Positions 47,029 to 54,600 of a stretch of DNA of 64,000 nt are shown here, one piece after another. Position 1 is the first letter of the stretch; each line of letters begins with the position of its first letter. The position numbers were made by a program, and so were the translations under genes. Under the pieces are notes generated by a model that had not been told where the DNA came from, ran no database searches, and saw nothing but the letters and a program-made list of their open reading frames with translations. The stretch is from Shewanella canadensis (GTDB lineage: Bacteria; Pseudomonadota; Gammaproteobacteria; Enterobacterales; Shewanellaceae), in contig NZ_RXNU01000003.1 in NCBI RefSeq assembly GCF_003966225.1, positions 1 to 64,000 of the forward strand, written 5' to 3'.

Positions 47029-47771
47029 TGGGTTTTAGTACCGTACAGCAATCTTTTATGGACTATATAAAAGAACCTTCCAGACCGCTTCCGATAGGAA
47101 CAGAAGCAAGAAGGATGAAGGTTTATAGAGATCTGTTTTTCAATAATATCGATGGCTTTATTTCCAGCGGTTTTCCCGTCCTGAAGAGCTTGTATTCTCA
47201 CGATGCTTGGCAGGCACTGGTACAGGACTTCTTTGTTACTCATGACTGTCAATCACCCATCTTTGTCGATATTGCTCAAGAATTTGTCATTTTTCTTCAG
47301 TCAGAGTATGAGTTAAAGGAAGACGATCCCAGGTTTTTACTCGAGCTCGCCCACTATGAATACATGGAGCTGGTTATATCTATTGCTAAAGATAATCCAT
47401 CCCAAGTGAAAATAACGGGGAGTGTCGCTACTGAGTGTCTTTGTCTGTCCGATACCGCTAAAGTTCTGCAGTACTCCTATGATGTTGAACATATATCTGA
47501 GCAGTACCAGCCTGAATTGCCGACGCCAACACCACAGTATTTCTGTCTGTATCGTGACAGTGAAGATGAGGTCGTGTTTTTAAGGCTTAATCCGCTAGCA
47601 GCCCAGGTCTTAGGTTACTTATCTCAGTCTGAAAGTGTTACCTTTGACACACTAGTGGCTTGGTTATTTTCAGCATATCCGGATATGGAAGAAAGTATAC
47701 TCATTAAGGGATGTCGGGAGATGATAGAGGGCTTGGCGAATAAAGGCGTCATTAAAGAAGGTAAGCAATAA
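47028..47771 (+). CDS. hvfC: HvfC-type RiPP maturation partner (DUF2063)
   Basis: 247-aa partner protein that in this family binds the precursor and presents it to the MNIO enzyme. The N-terminal DUF2063 domain has MKVYRDLFFNNIDGFISSGFPVLKSL; the C-terminal part (about 165-245) looks like a winged-helix domain. It is translationally coupled to hvfB. No DoxX-type membrane gene follows, unlike many such loci, so the locus is a three-gene version. Confidence 0.92.
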   Translation: MGFSTVQQSFMDYIKEPSRPLPIGTEARRMKVYRDLFFNNIDGFISSGFPVLKSLYSHDAWQALVQDFFVTHDCQSPIFVDIAQEFVIFLQSEYELKEDDPRFLLELAHYEYMELVISIAKDNPSQVKITGSVATECLCLSDTAKVLQYSYDVEHISEQYQPELPTPTPQYFCLYRDSEDEVVFLRLNPLAAQVLGYLSQSESVTFDTLVAWLFSAYPDMEESILIKGCREMIEGLANKGVIKEGKQ

Positions 47772-47780
47772 CTCTCTGCA

Positions 47781-47885
47781 CAGGAAGTATTAGCATAGGG
47801 GATATTAGCGGGAGTGGTACTAGTACAGGAGATACTTGCACTGGAAACATTGGTACTGAACATATGAGCACCGGAAATAGTTGAA
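47781..47885. repeat. Seven degenerate 15-nt tandem repeats after hvfC
   Basis: Seven consecutive 15-mers, starting at 47781, 47796, 47811, 47826, 47841, 47856 and 47871, share a rough consensus CWGGARATANTNGCA. One plus-strand frame has no stop across them and would read pentads such as TGSIS-IGDIS-GSGTS-TGDTC-TGNIG, ending at TGA; it has no start codon. It begins 9 nt after the hvfC stop. Confidence 0.7.
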
Positions 47886-47931
47886 ATCCCCTTTCTATTC
47901 GACAAACATCACTCTATAATGACGCGAAAAA

Positions 47932-47945
47932 TTGATCTAGATCAA
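47932..47945. promoter_or_regulatory. FNR/EtrA-type site
   Basis: TTGAT-CTAG-ATCAA, an exact TTGAT-N4-ATCAA FNR consensus and full palindrome. It lies 31 bp before the small membrane-protein ATG. A TTTCTA-N17-TATAAT promoter (47892-47897, 47915-47920) ends just upstream, so the site would fall near +5 to +19, a repressor position. Confidence 0.7.
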
Positions 47946-47976
47946 TAAATCCATCCCTGAATTTGAGTGAGGAAGT

Positions 47977-48096
47977 ATGAGTCAGCCTTTTAAAGATCCA
48001 TTTAATGTTTTTTATTTTATTGGTTTTATTCTAGTTTTATTATTACCGACCTTACCAGCTACCCTATCTTGGTTAAAGCTGACCGATTTACTCTAA
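47977..48096 (+). CDS. Small single-pass membrane protein (39 aa)
   Basis: 39-codon ORF with GAGGAAG directly before ATG 47977. The product MSQPFKDPFNVFYFIGFILV continues with LLLPTLPATLSWLKLTDLL, giving one transmembrane helix with a short polar head. An FNR-type palindrome lies upstream, suggesting oxygen-linked control. Size and shape resemble small subunits of respiratory complexes, but no such partner is adjacent. Family not recognised; a good ribosome-binding site and operator are the main support. Confidence 0.65.
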   Translation: MSQPFKDPFNVFYFIGFILVLLLPTLPATLSWLKLTDLL

Positions 48097-48473
48097 GTTT
48101 AATCATTTATGCTTTGACCAATCTGGCTTATTCGGATCGCAGTGTCAAGGATGACAAAGCGTTCTCGTTTCGTATCACTTTAAATGGTTTTTTATTTATA
48201 CCAATTGCATTAAGTACTTGACCATTCAGCGAGAATTCAAAGCTCTGTAGGCAAATTGATTTCATTTCGCAGCCACTCCTTATCAATCATTTCAAGTCTA
48301 TAAACTCTCTAATCGTCAAAGCGCCATCTGTATTGGAATACTATGTCGGTATGTTATGCCAGAATGTTATCAAGAAGAGGAGCCCTTGTTCAGTCGTGGC
48401 CTGCTATTTCCGGGTATTCACCCAAGAGACATTCGGGTATTATGGCTCTTCATTATCGTTTCTGAGGAATAAA
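48097..48473. other. Non-coding region with a diverged MITE-like end
   Basis: 377 bp between the small membrane protein and ybaN. Positions 48197-48256 resemble the left end of the 38620 element (ATACCAATTGCAT, then TCAGCGAGAATT and a GGCAA end). The rest shows no gene; an open frame running into ybaN is not supported. Confidence 0.55.
48197..48256 (+). repeat. Diverged copy of the MITE left end
   Basis: ATACCAATTGCATTAAG...TCAGCGAGAATTCAAAGCT...GGCAAA aligns with ATACCAATCGGTTTAAAG...TCAGCGAGAATTTAGCGCT...GGCAAG at 38620-38677. The matching right end is weak (TGTATTGGAATA near 48330-48341). Confidence 0.6.
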
Positions 48474-48842
48474 ATGGCGTTGAAGCGTGGGGTATATTTA
48501 ATTTGTGGATTGTGCAGTTTAGCCCTGGGTCTACTCGGGATCCCTCTGCCTATCTTACCAACCGTCCCTTTTATTCTTTTGGCCGCTTTCTGCTTCGCTC
48601 GTTCGAGTGATAGTTTACATCGATGGCTAATGGAGCATCCCTGGTTTTCTGATGCTTTGAGTCAGTGGGAAAGTGCACGTGCGATTCGAAAAGGTTTGAA
48701 ACGAAAAGCGTATATTGTCAGTGGGCTAAGTTTTGCGTTGAGCATCGCAATTGTGCCTATTGTTTGGGTTAAATTTATGCTGCTTTTCTTTGCTATTGGT
48801 CTGGGACTATATCTTAGAAATATCCCGGAGTTAGAGGATTAA
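48474..48842 (+). CDS. ybaN: YbaN-family inner-membrane protein (DUF454)
   Basis: 122-aa protein with two hydrophobic hairpins: VYLICGLCSLALGLLGIPLP with LPTVPFILLAAFCFARSS, and a C-terminal pair (SGLSFALSIAIVPIVW, FMLLFFAIGLGLYL). The GIPLPILPTVPF motif defines DUF454. GAGG is 6 nt before ATG 48474; 47 upstream in-frame codons are not conserved. The neighbourhood ybaN-apt-dnaX-ybaB-recR-htpG also occurs in E. coli. Function unknown. Confidence 0.92.
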   Translation: MALKRGVYLICGLCSLALGLLGIPLPILPTVPFILLAAFCFARSSDSLHRWLMEHPWFSDALSQWESARAIRKGLKRKAYIVSGLSFALSIAIVPIVWVKFMLLFFAIGLGLYLRNIPELED

Positions 48843-49056
48843 TGCGCTGTCTAAAACGTTTTATATGCGATTTTTATTCGTGTAATATTCTCCATGAACC
48901 TTGTCGGTATTTACCTATATAATTTGTCAAAGTGTGACTTTATCCCTCGATTCTTGTTGGTATTAGCTACAGAGTTTGTTGCAACTCATGGTAAAGCGGC
49001 TTAAGCTTTACCCCGATTTTTTACAAGTCAGCTCCGAGAGCAGGCGAAACCAAAAG

Positions 49057-49611
49057 ATGATATCGATGAATAACGACACCTTAGCAGTGATAAAACAGAG
49101 CATAAAAACCATTCCAGATTATCCAAAACCTGGGATCCTTTTCCGAGATGTGACAAGCTTGCTTGAAGATCATACCGCTTATAAGGCGACAATGGATATC
49201 TTGGTAGAGAAGTATAAGGACCAAGGGTTCACAAAGGTTGTTGGCACTGAGGCGCGTGGTTTTCTATTTGGTGCGCCTTTAGCCCTCGAACTCGGTCTGG
49301 GTTTTGTTCCTGTCCGTAAACCGGGTAAGTTGCCTCGTGAAACGATTTCAGAAAGCTATGAGCTTGAGTATGGTCACGATGTATTAGAGATCCATGTCGA
49401 TGCTATCAATGAAAATGATAAAGTGCTTGTTATCGATGATCTGCTTGCGACAGGTGGCACAATCGAAGCCACTGTTAAATTGATCAGAAGCTTAGGCGGT
49501 AAGGTTAACCACGCTGCGTTTGTGATCTCTTTGCCGGATCTCGGCGGTGAGAAGCGCCTTCACGCGATGGATCTTGAACTCGTTAAATTGTGTGAGTTCG
49601 ACGGCGAATAA
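49057..49611 (+). CDS. apt: Adenine phosphoribosyltransferase
   Basis: 184-aa purine salvage enzyme making AMP from adenine and [52 protein letters not shown] and the PRPP loop [16 protein letters not shown] are diagnostic. The start may be ATG 49057 or 49066; the longer open frame to 48976 is not conserved. It lies upstream of dnaX, as in E. coli. Confidence 0.96.
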   Translation: MISMNNDTLAVIKQSIKTIPDYPKPGILFRDVTSLLEDHTAYKATMDILVEKYKDQGFTKVVGTEARGFLFGAPLALELGLGFVPVRKPGKLPRETISESYELEYGHDVLEIHVDAINENDKVLVIDDLLATGGTIEATVKLIRSLGGKVNHAAFVISLPDLGGEKRLHAMDLELVKLCEFDGE

Positions 49612-49629
49612 TCATCCGTAAAAATGTTC

Positions 49630-49646
49630 CTCGGTAGCGAGTTTTT
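49630..49646 (+). terminator. Weak terminator-like hairpin after apt
   Basis: CTCG-GTAG-CGAG stem followed by five T, with outer GTAAAAA/TTTTTAC complementarity. It may reduce read-through from apt to dnaX. Confidence 0.5.
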
Positions 49647-49720
49647 ACATGGCATGTTATTGTGCCACTATCCGAGGAGCATGCTCCCGAAATTGATAAA
49701 GTGACACTTTGGGGAGTTCC

Positions 49721-52633
49721 ATGTCATATCAGGTGTTGGCCAGAAAATGGCGCCCTGCTACATTCGAGCAAATGGTTGGCCAGTCGCATGTTTTACATGC
49801 CCTAACCAATGCTCTTTCTCAGCAAAGATTACATCATGCCTATCTCTTTTCCGGTACACGTGGTGTAGGAAAAACAAGTTTAGCGCGTTTATTTGCAAAA
49901 GGACTGAATTGCGAGAAGGGCGTTACCGCTTCTCCATGTGGTCAATGTTCCAGTTGTACTGAGATCTCTGAAGGACGTTTTGTCGACCTCATTGAAGTCG
50001 ATGCAGCCTCGAGAACCAAAGTCGATGACACCCGTGAACTGTTAGATAACGTTCAGTACCGACCCAGTCGAGGACGTTACAAGGTTTACCTTATCGATGA
50101 AGTTCACATGCTTTCCAGGAGCAGTTTTAATGCCCTGTTAAAGACACTCGAAGAACCTCCCGAGCATGTTAAGTTTCTGCTAGCGACGACTGATCCACAA
50201 CGACTTCCTGTCACTGTGTTGTCTCGTTGTCTGCAATTTAACTTAAAGAGCTTAACGCTGTCAGAAATTGAACAGCAGTTAACCCACGTGCTTTCTCAAG
50301 AGCAATTGAGTTTTGAACCCCAAGCACTGAAATTATTAGCCAAATCAGCCAATGGTAGTATGCGTGATGCACTCAGCCTGACCGATCAAGCGATTGCCTT
50401 TGGTGCGGGACAAGTCAAGCTTACTCAAGTACAAACTATGCTGGGCAGCATCGATGAGCATCATGTTATTACCTTGCTTAATGCTTTGATTCAAGGTGAT
50501 ATTGAAAATCTGATGCAGGTGACGGCTAAGGTGCTCTCCTTTGGGGCTGACCCACAGGAAGTACTTCGTAGCTTACTTGAGCTGTTACACCAGATTACGC
50601 TAAGTCAGTTTGCGCCGGCCGCTGCTCAACTGTCTATTTACAGTGAACAGATCACCGCTTTCGCAGAGCAGATAAGTCCCGAGCAGATCCAACTTTATTA
50701 TCAATTGTTATTGACGGGGCGCAAAGATCTTCCCCATGCGCCAGATCCCAAGTCCGGACTCGAGATGGCCCTGCTAAGAGCCGTGACCTTTGTGCCGGAA
50801 GTGCCCGTCAAGCGATGGTTGGTAGCAAATCCTGCAACGATTTCCATTCCTGAAGCGAAGCCAGCATCTCAGCTGGAACATGGAGATGTTAATACGAGCT
50901 CTTCACAGAGCCAGAGGCTAGATTGTCCCACCGTAGAGCCGACATCCAAACCTCCTGTTCCGGATCGTCAGTCGGTAGTACAAGCATCTAGTGTAGGTGT
51001 TTCACCGGTTAAGCCGCCAGTTACTGCCGATATGAATGAACAGCGCCCTGAGTCTGTCACTTCAGTTGATGAAGATGATATTTCAGGTGAGTCTTTAGAT
51101 GATTCTAATTTACTCAATAGCCTGAACAGTGAGCAAGCCTTGATATTGAGCCAGGCTTCGAGTCATGGGATGGAGCAGGCTGTAGCCCTAGTGTCACCAC
51201 CTGAAGCCGCGACGGCCCAAGATTTAGCATCAGAAGCGCCTAACAGTATTGAGACACAAGCTGTTGAAGTCGAGCCTAGCGCTAATACAGTACATAACGG
51301 TATCGAGTCTCAACCGCAGTTGGTGGAGTCCTCTGTTGCAGACAGTCAATCAGATATTACCAGGCGCACAGAGTCTCAGCTGGCACCAGAAAGTATGCCT
51401 GAGCCGAGTGTTCCTGAGCCAAATACTCCTGAGCAGGGTGTGACGTCGCCTGATTCCATGCCCGATGAATATTACGCCGCTCAAGCCGCTCAACTAGACG
51501 CACAAACTGATGCTTATGATGATCAACCGCAGCAGATGGATGAGTATCTTCCTTTCGACTCCTTAGCACAAGGGAGCCCTGGAACAAGCGATAGTGAGTT
51601 AAATAGGGGCAATAACGGCGCGGTTACATCACCCGTATCTGATGCCGCAGAAGATGATATTTTAGATGCCGTCTTGGCTGCCCGCGACTCATTGCTAACT
51701 GAATTGGTTGAGAGTGAGCCTAAGGAGAGTGGTGGAAAAAAGCCTAAAGCGGAACGCCAAGGCTTTGTGCCGCCGACTCGAAAACCGGCTCTTCGTGATC
51801 CCGAAAAACAAAATTCTGTCGATAATGGCCTGCATGATCTGAGTGACCAGCTTGAGACTCTGGAGAGTGAGGTTACCGAGAGTCAGATTGAAGACCTACC
51901 TCCATGGGAGGAGCAAGAATCGGCTGTCTCATTAAATGATGACTCAAAGGTTGAAACTGAGACGCCAGATAAGCCAGATAAGCTTCATTATGATGCTGCC
52001 ACTGGGGAGGGGAGTCACCTCGATCAAGTGGGAGGAACTCAAAAGCAAACGCAGAGTCAAACCCAAACTCAAAGCGATACATCAACGGCTGCCTCAAACA
52101 GCAGTGAGTCACAGGTTTGTGTTGAGCAGATGCCCGCTCAAGTGGTTGTATCAGGCGATGGTGAAATCACAGGCCACGATATCGACCTTAAATGGTACCG
52201 TTTGATGTCGGCACTGGATGTGGGCGGAAGGGTCAGGCAACTCGCGGTTAATTCAGTTTGTCATGAGTTTATTTCCCCCATACCACTGTTATTGAAGCCC
52301 AATCAAAAGCATTTAGCTGCTGATATCGCCATTGTTCAGCTGGAAGAAGCCTTGAGCCGTGCACTTGGAAACGAAACCAAGGTGGCGATTGAAGTGGGTG
52401 TCGATGATGTACATGAGACACCATTAGAGATACGTCAGCGCTTTCATAGAGAGCTGCTTGCTCAAGCCCAACAAGGCTTGATGAGTGATAGCAATATCCA
52501 ATGGTTGATGAGTCAGATGGATGCTGAATTTGAAAATGATAGTTTAAGTTACAACCCCGAATTGTTGAGTTTAAAAGGAAATACCATTGAGCTTATCGAT
52601 AAGTCGAACTTTAAGACGCTAACTGAGTCATAA
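49721..52633 (+). CDS. dnaX: DNA polymerase III subunits tau and gamma
   Basis: 970-aa clamp-loader ATPase. Walker A GTRGVGKTS (45-53), zinc cysteines 64, 73, 76, 79 (as in E. coli), and DEVHMLS (126-132). Residues about 380-830 form a long acidic, Ser/Pro/Gln-rich linker, much longer than in E. coli (643 aa total). The C-terminal tau domain (about 840-970) binds polymerase and helicase. Start ATG 49721 follows GGGGAG. An in-frame A AAA AAG at 51736-51742 should give a short gamma form by -1 frameshift. Confidence 0.97.
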   Translation: MSYQVLARKWRPATFEQMVGQSHVLHALTNALSQQRLHHAYLFSGTRGVGKTSLARLFAKGLNCEKGVTASPCGQCSSCTEISEGRFVDLIEVDAASRTKVDDTRELLDNVQYRPSRGRYKVYLIDEVHMLSRSSFNALLKTLEEPPEHVKFLLATTDPQRLPVTVLSRCLQFNLKSLTLSEIEQQLTHVLSQEQLSFEPQALKLLAKSANGSMRDALSLTDQAIAFGAGQVKLTQVQTMLGSIDEHHVITLLNALIQGDIENLMQVTAKVLSFGADPQEVLRSLLELLHQITLSQFAPAAAQLSIYSEQITAFAEQISPEQIQLYYQLLLTGRKDLPHAPDPKSGLEMALLRAVTFVPEVPVKRWLVANPATISIPEAKPASQLEHGDVNTSSSQSQRLDCPTVEPTSKPPVPDRQSVVQASSVGVSPVKPPVTADMNEQRPESVTSVDEDDISGESLDDSNLLNSLNSEQALILSQASSHGMEQAVALVSPPEAATAQDLASEAPNSIETQAVEVEPSANTVHNGIESQPQLVESSVADSQSDITRRTESQLAPESMPEPSVPEPNTPEQGVTSPDSMPDEYYAAQAAQLDAQTDAYDDQPQQMDEYLPFDSLAQGSPGTSDSELNRGNNGAVTSPVSDAAEDDILDAVLAARDSLLTELVESEPKESGGKKPKAERQGFVPPTRKPALRDPEKQNSVDNGLHDLSDQLETLESEVTESQIEDLPPWEEQESAVSLNDDSKVETETPDKPDKLHYDAATGEGSHLDQVGGTQKQTQSQTQTQSDTSTAASNSSESQVCVEQMPAQVVVSGDGEITGHDIDLKWYRLMSALDVGGRVRQLAVNSVCHEFISPIPLLLKPNQKHLAADIAIVQLEEALSRALGNETKVAIEVGVDDVHETPLEIRQRFHRELLAQAQQGLMSDSNIQWLMSQMDAEFENDSLSYNPELLSLKGNTIELIDKSNFKTLTES
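51722..51747 (+). promoter_or_regulatory. Programmed -1 frameshift site in dnaX
   Basis: AAGGAG (51722-51727) lies 8 nt before the slippery heptamer A AAA AAG (51736-51742), which is in the zero frame (GGA AAA AAG). Slipping by -1 leads to GCC then TAA at 51745-51747. Gamma would end at about residue 675. The same heptamer, upstream SD-like element and immediate stop operate in E. coli dnaX. A modest AAAGC/GCTTT stem (51746-51766) follows. Confidence 0.8.
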
Positions 52634-52717
52634 GTTTGTACGACTTTAATTGATTCTCAGTATTATTTTAGTAAGATGAGCCAACTTTAATCGACCCTTA
52701 ATTGAAGAGAAATAGAT

Positions 52718-53047
52718 ATGTTTGGAAAAGGCGGTATGGGTAACCTGATGAAGCAGGCCCAGCAGATGCAAGATAAAATGGCGAAAGTTCAGGAAGAGAT
52801 CGCACGTATGGAAGTGACCGGTGAAGCCGGTGCTGGTCTTGTTAAAGTGACAATGACAGGTTCTCACAGTGTACGTAAAGTGGATATCGATCCAAGCCTG
52901 CTAGAAGACGATAAAGAGATGTTAGAAGATTTGATTGCAGCAGCTTGTAATGACGCTGCTCGTCGTGTCGAGGAGAATCAGAAAGAGAGAATGGCTGAAG
53001 TTACTGGAGGCATGCAGTTGCCACCAGGAATGAAGATGCCGTTTTAA
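52718..53047 (+). CDS. ybaB: YbaB/EbfC nucleoid-associated protein
   Basis: 109-aa DNA-binding protein, dimeric tweezer fold. [21 protein letters not shown] is the family start, and the C-terminal [12 protein letters not shown] is typical. Normally its stop is followed at once by recR; here about 3.1 kb intervenes, and the last 18 nt of the gene recur just before recR. Confidence 0.97.
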   Translation: MFGKGGMGNLMKQAQQMQDKMAKVQEEIARMEVTGEAGAGLVKVTMTGSHSVRKVDIDPSLLEDDKEMLEDLIAAACNDAARRVEENQKERMAEVTGGMQLPPGMKMPF

Positions 53048-53095
53048 TCTAAAAGTACCGATGTAGCTACCCTTTCGGGACTCCAGGAATTGCCA

Positions 53096-53110
53096 GGGGT
53101 CAAATAGGGG
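53096..53110 (+). repeat. Left copy of GGGGTCAAATAGGGG
   Basis: Identical to 56024-56038 at the other end of the ybaB-recR insert. Similar motifs occur, from memory, beside REP-associated transposases. Confidence 0.7.
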
Positions 53111-53112
53111 AC

Positions 53113-53148
53113 AAAATGGACTCAGGGTTACCCCTTGGTCCATTTTTT
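53113..53148 (+). terminator. Terminator downstream of ybaB
   Basis: AAAATGGAC/GTCCATTTT stem enclosing GGGTTACCCC, followed by T-run. It would separate ybaB from recR transcription. Confidence 0.75.
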
Positions 53149-53242
53149 GTTTTTGTGCCTGTTAGAATATTGGCTAGAGCGTAAATAGCGTCATTATGGC
53201 TGTGGCCAATATAAGTTGACCACAACATGGAGGTCAGTGAGA

Positions 53243-53623
53243 TTAAAGAGCAACTCTACCTGGGCCTAACAATGGGCACAGGAAGTAAAAATCTTCTGCA
53301 TCCATAACGCCATTTGGATTGGCATCTACCCACCAACGACCGCCATAATAACCCGTATCCGTAGGGCCAAACTCTGTTTGTACTCCCGTCGGACCATCCA
53401 TTTCCAGATGCTGAAAGTTTTCAGTTTCGTTGTAGGGCAACTCTTTAAGTAGCAGCGTATCGTAATACAAAGCCTGAGAAGTGACGTAGATGACAGGTAT
53501 TCCAGGTGCTCCTTTCCCCGTTGTCCGCTCCTTGGCTACTACGCTGGTGGTCGCCAGCCCAATAATGCTTGCAAGGGCAATTGTGGTTACTAGTTTAGAT
53601 GTGTTCATAATTAATCTGTTCAT
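53243..53623 (-). CDS. Small secreted protein, likely ECF-sigma target
   Basis: 126-aa exported protein. The signal peptide contains LVTTIALASIIGLATTSVVA, probably cleaved after VVA or VAKE. The mature part of about 95 residues is rich in Tyr, Gly, Pro and acidic residues (ALYYDTLLLKELPYNETENF, GYYGGRWWVDANPNGVMDAE). The DANPNGVMDAED segment resembles a short calcium-loop-like stretch. GAGGAAGG precedes ATG 53623. Its promoter shares TGTAAC-N17-CGTATC with the adjacent anti-sigma gene. Family not recognised. Confidence 0.7.
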   Translation of the reverse strand: MNRLIMNTSKLVTTIALASIIGLATTSVVAKERTTGKGAPGIPVIYVTSQALYYDTLLLKELPYNETENFQHLEMDGPTGVQTEFGPTDTGYYGGRWWVDANPNGVMDAEDFYFLCPLLGPGRVAL

Positions 53624-53698
53624 AATAGTGCCTTCCTCTTGAGTCATTAATGTGCTTTTCATTAAGCTGGTTCACTAACCCTTTATGGGTTTGAAACA

Positions 53699-53727
53699 GA
53701 TACGTCAGCCAAACCAAAATAGTTACA
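53699..53727 (-). promoter_or_regulatory. ECF-type promoter of the secreted-protein gene
   Basis: On the minus strand TGTAAC (53722-53727), 17 nt, then CGTATC (53699-53704). The spacer ends GGCTGA, as does the promoter at 54528. The TGTAAC -35 is close to GTAACC reported for the NrsF-linked sigma F of Caulobacter. Confidence 0.7.
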
Positions 53728-53768
53728 GGTGAATAAAAATAATTATTCTTATTATTCCTAAAGTGGGT

Positions 53769-54431
53769 TCAAATTTGAGTTGCGTTGGGCGCATTACGGT
53801 GGGGGAGCCATAACATGGCGATGGCAGCGCCCGTCGGTACCATCAGCAAGCCCGGCAGTATATGATAGGTGAGGATGTGTGAAGGCTCGTACATACAGGC
53901 GAGTTGCATATAAAGGGCTGGCATCATACCCGCTGCTAGGCTGACCGACATGGCCGTGCGTATGGGGCGCAGGGGATAGAGTCGACGAACGAGCAACTGA
54001 CCTGACAAGATCAGTGGTAATGAATAGAGCATCGTTTCAAAGAAACAGTGACCGCGCTTACCCGCCATGGAGGGGTCCAGCGCCGGACTGCCCAATCCAA
54101 TCAGATATTGGGCCAGCCACAATACCATCAGCATAATACCAAAGGCGAAAAATTTATCAGTTAAGGCACCCGGTATTGCGGCGCGAAAAGCCGATTGGCA
54201 TATCCAGATTATCGCTGTAACTCCCATTAAGGACTCCAGCAAAAATCGGGGCTCTTCGACCAGTTGTGCAAATGCTCCGGGTCGAACTGGCCCCATCAGG
54301 TGGATAATCACAACCACAAAAATCGCACTCAAACAAAACCAGAACATGGCCAGCCTGTTGATATTAGGTGCAGGTGGCACAGGCGCCAAGTTGCGACTGA
54401 GGTTTGCGATTAGCAAGTCGTGCTTATTCAT
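53769..54431 (-). CDS. NrsF-type anti-sigma factor (DUF1109), second copy
   Basis: 220-aa inner-membrane protein with six hydrophobic helices. Shared motifs with the copy at 54601 include NLSRNLAPVP, HLMGPVRPGAF, GKRGHCFFET and LACMYEPSHIL. Two cysteines (in KRGHC and ACMY) are conserved in both copies; in the Caulobacter NrsF family such cysteines matter for metal sensing. It has its own ECF-type promoter 97 bp upstream. ATG 54431 is preferred by comparison with the first copy; a TTG one codon earlier is possible. A tandem paralogue suggests sub-specialisation. Confidence 0.88.
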   Translation of the reverse strand: MNKHDLLIANLSRNLAPVPPAPNINRLAMFWFCLSAIFVVVIIHLMGPVRPGAFAQLVEEPRFLLESLMGVTAIIWICQSAFRAAIPGALTDKFFAFGIMLMVLWLAQYLIGLGSPALDPSMAGKRGHCFFETMLYSLPLILSGQLLVRRLYPLRPIRTAMSVSLAAGMMPALYMQLACMYEPSHILTYHILPGLLMVPTGAAIAMLWLPHRNAPNATQI

Positions 54432-54527
54432 CAATCACGCGCCTCCATCAACAAAAGCAATTTAACTGTTTCTGAAAAGCCCTCGAGTCACCCAAAGCGA
54501 CTCACAGTTAAGGTAGGCTTTATTATG

Positions 54528-54556
54528 GATACGTCAGCCAGGCTTAAAAAGTTACA
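54528..54556 (-). promoter_or_regulatory. ECF-type promoter between the two anti-sigma genes
   Basis: On the minus strand TGTAAC (54551-54556), 17 nt, then CGTATC (54528-54533). It agrees with the promoter at 53699-53727 in both boxes, spacing and the spacer end GGCTGA. Confidence 0.72.
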
Positions 54557-54600
54557 GGGGATTAGAAATCATTTTTTACTATGGTTGCAGCGAGTATTTT

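Noticed and set aside
47624..47905. Minus-strand frame with pentapeptide-like repeats
   Set aside because: It is antisense to hvfC for half its length; the five-residue periodicity follows from the 15-nt DNA repeat and does not prove a pentapeptide protein.
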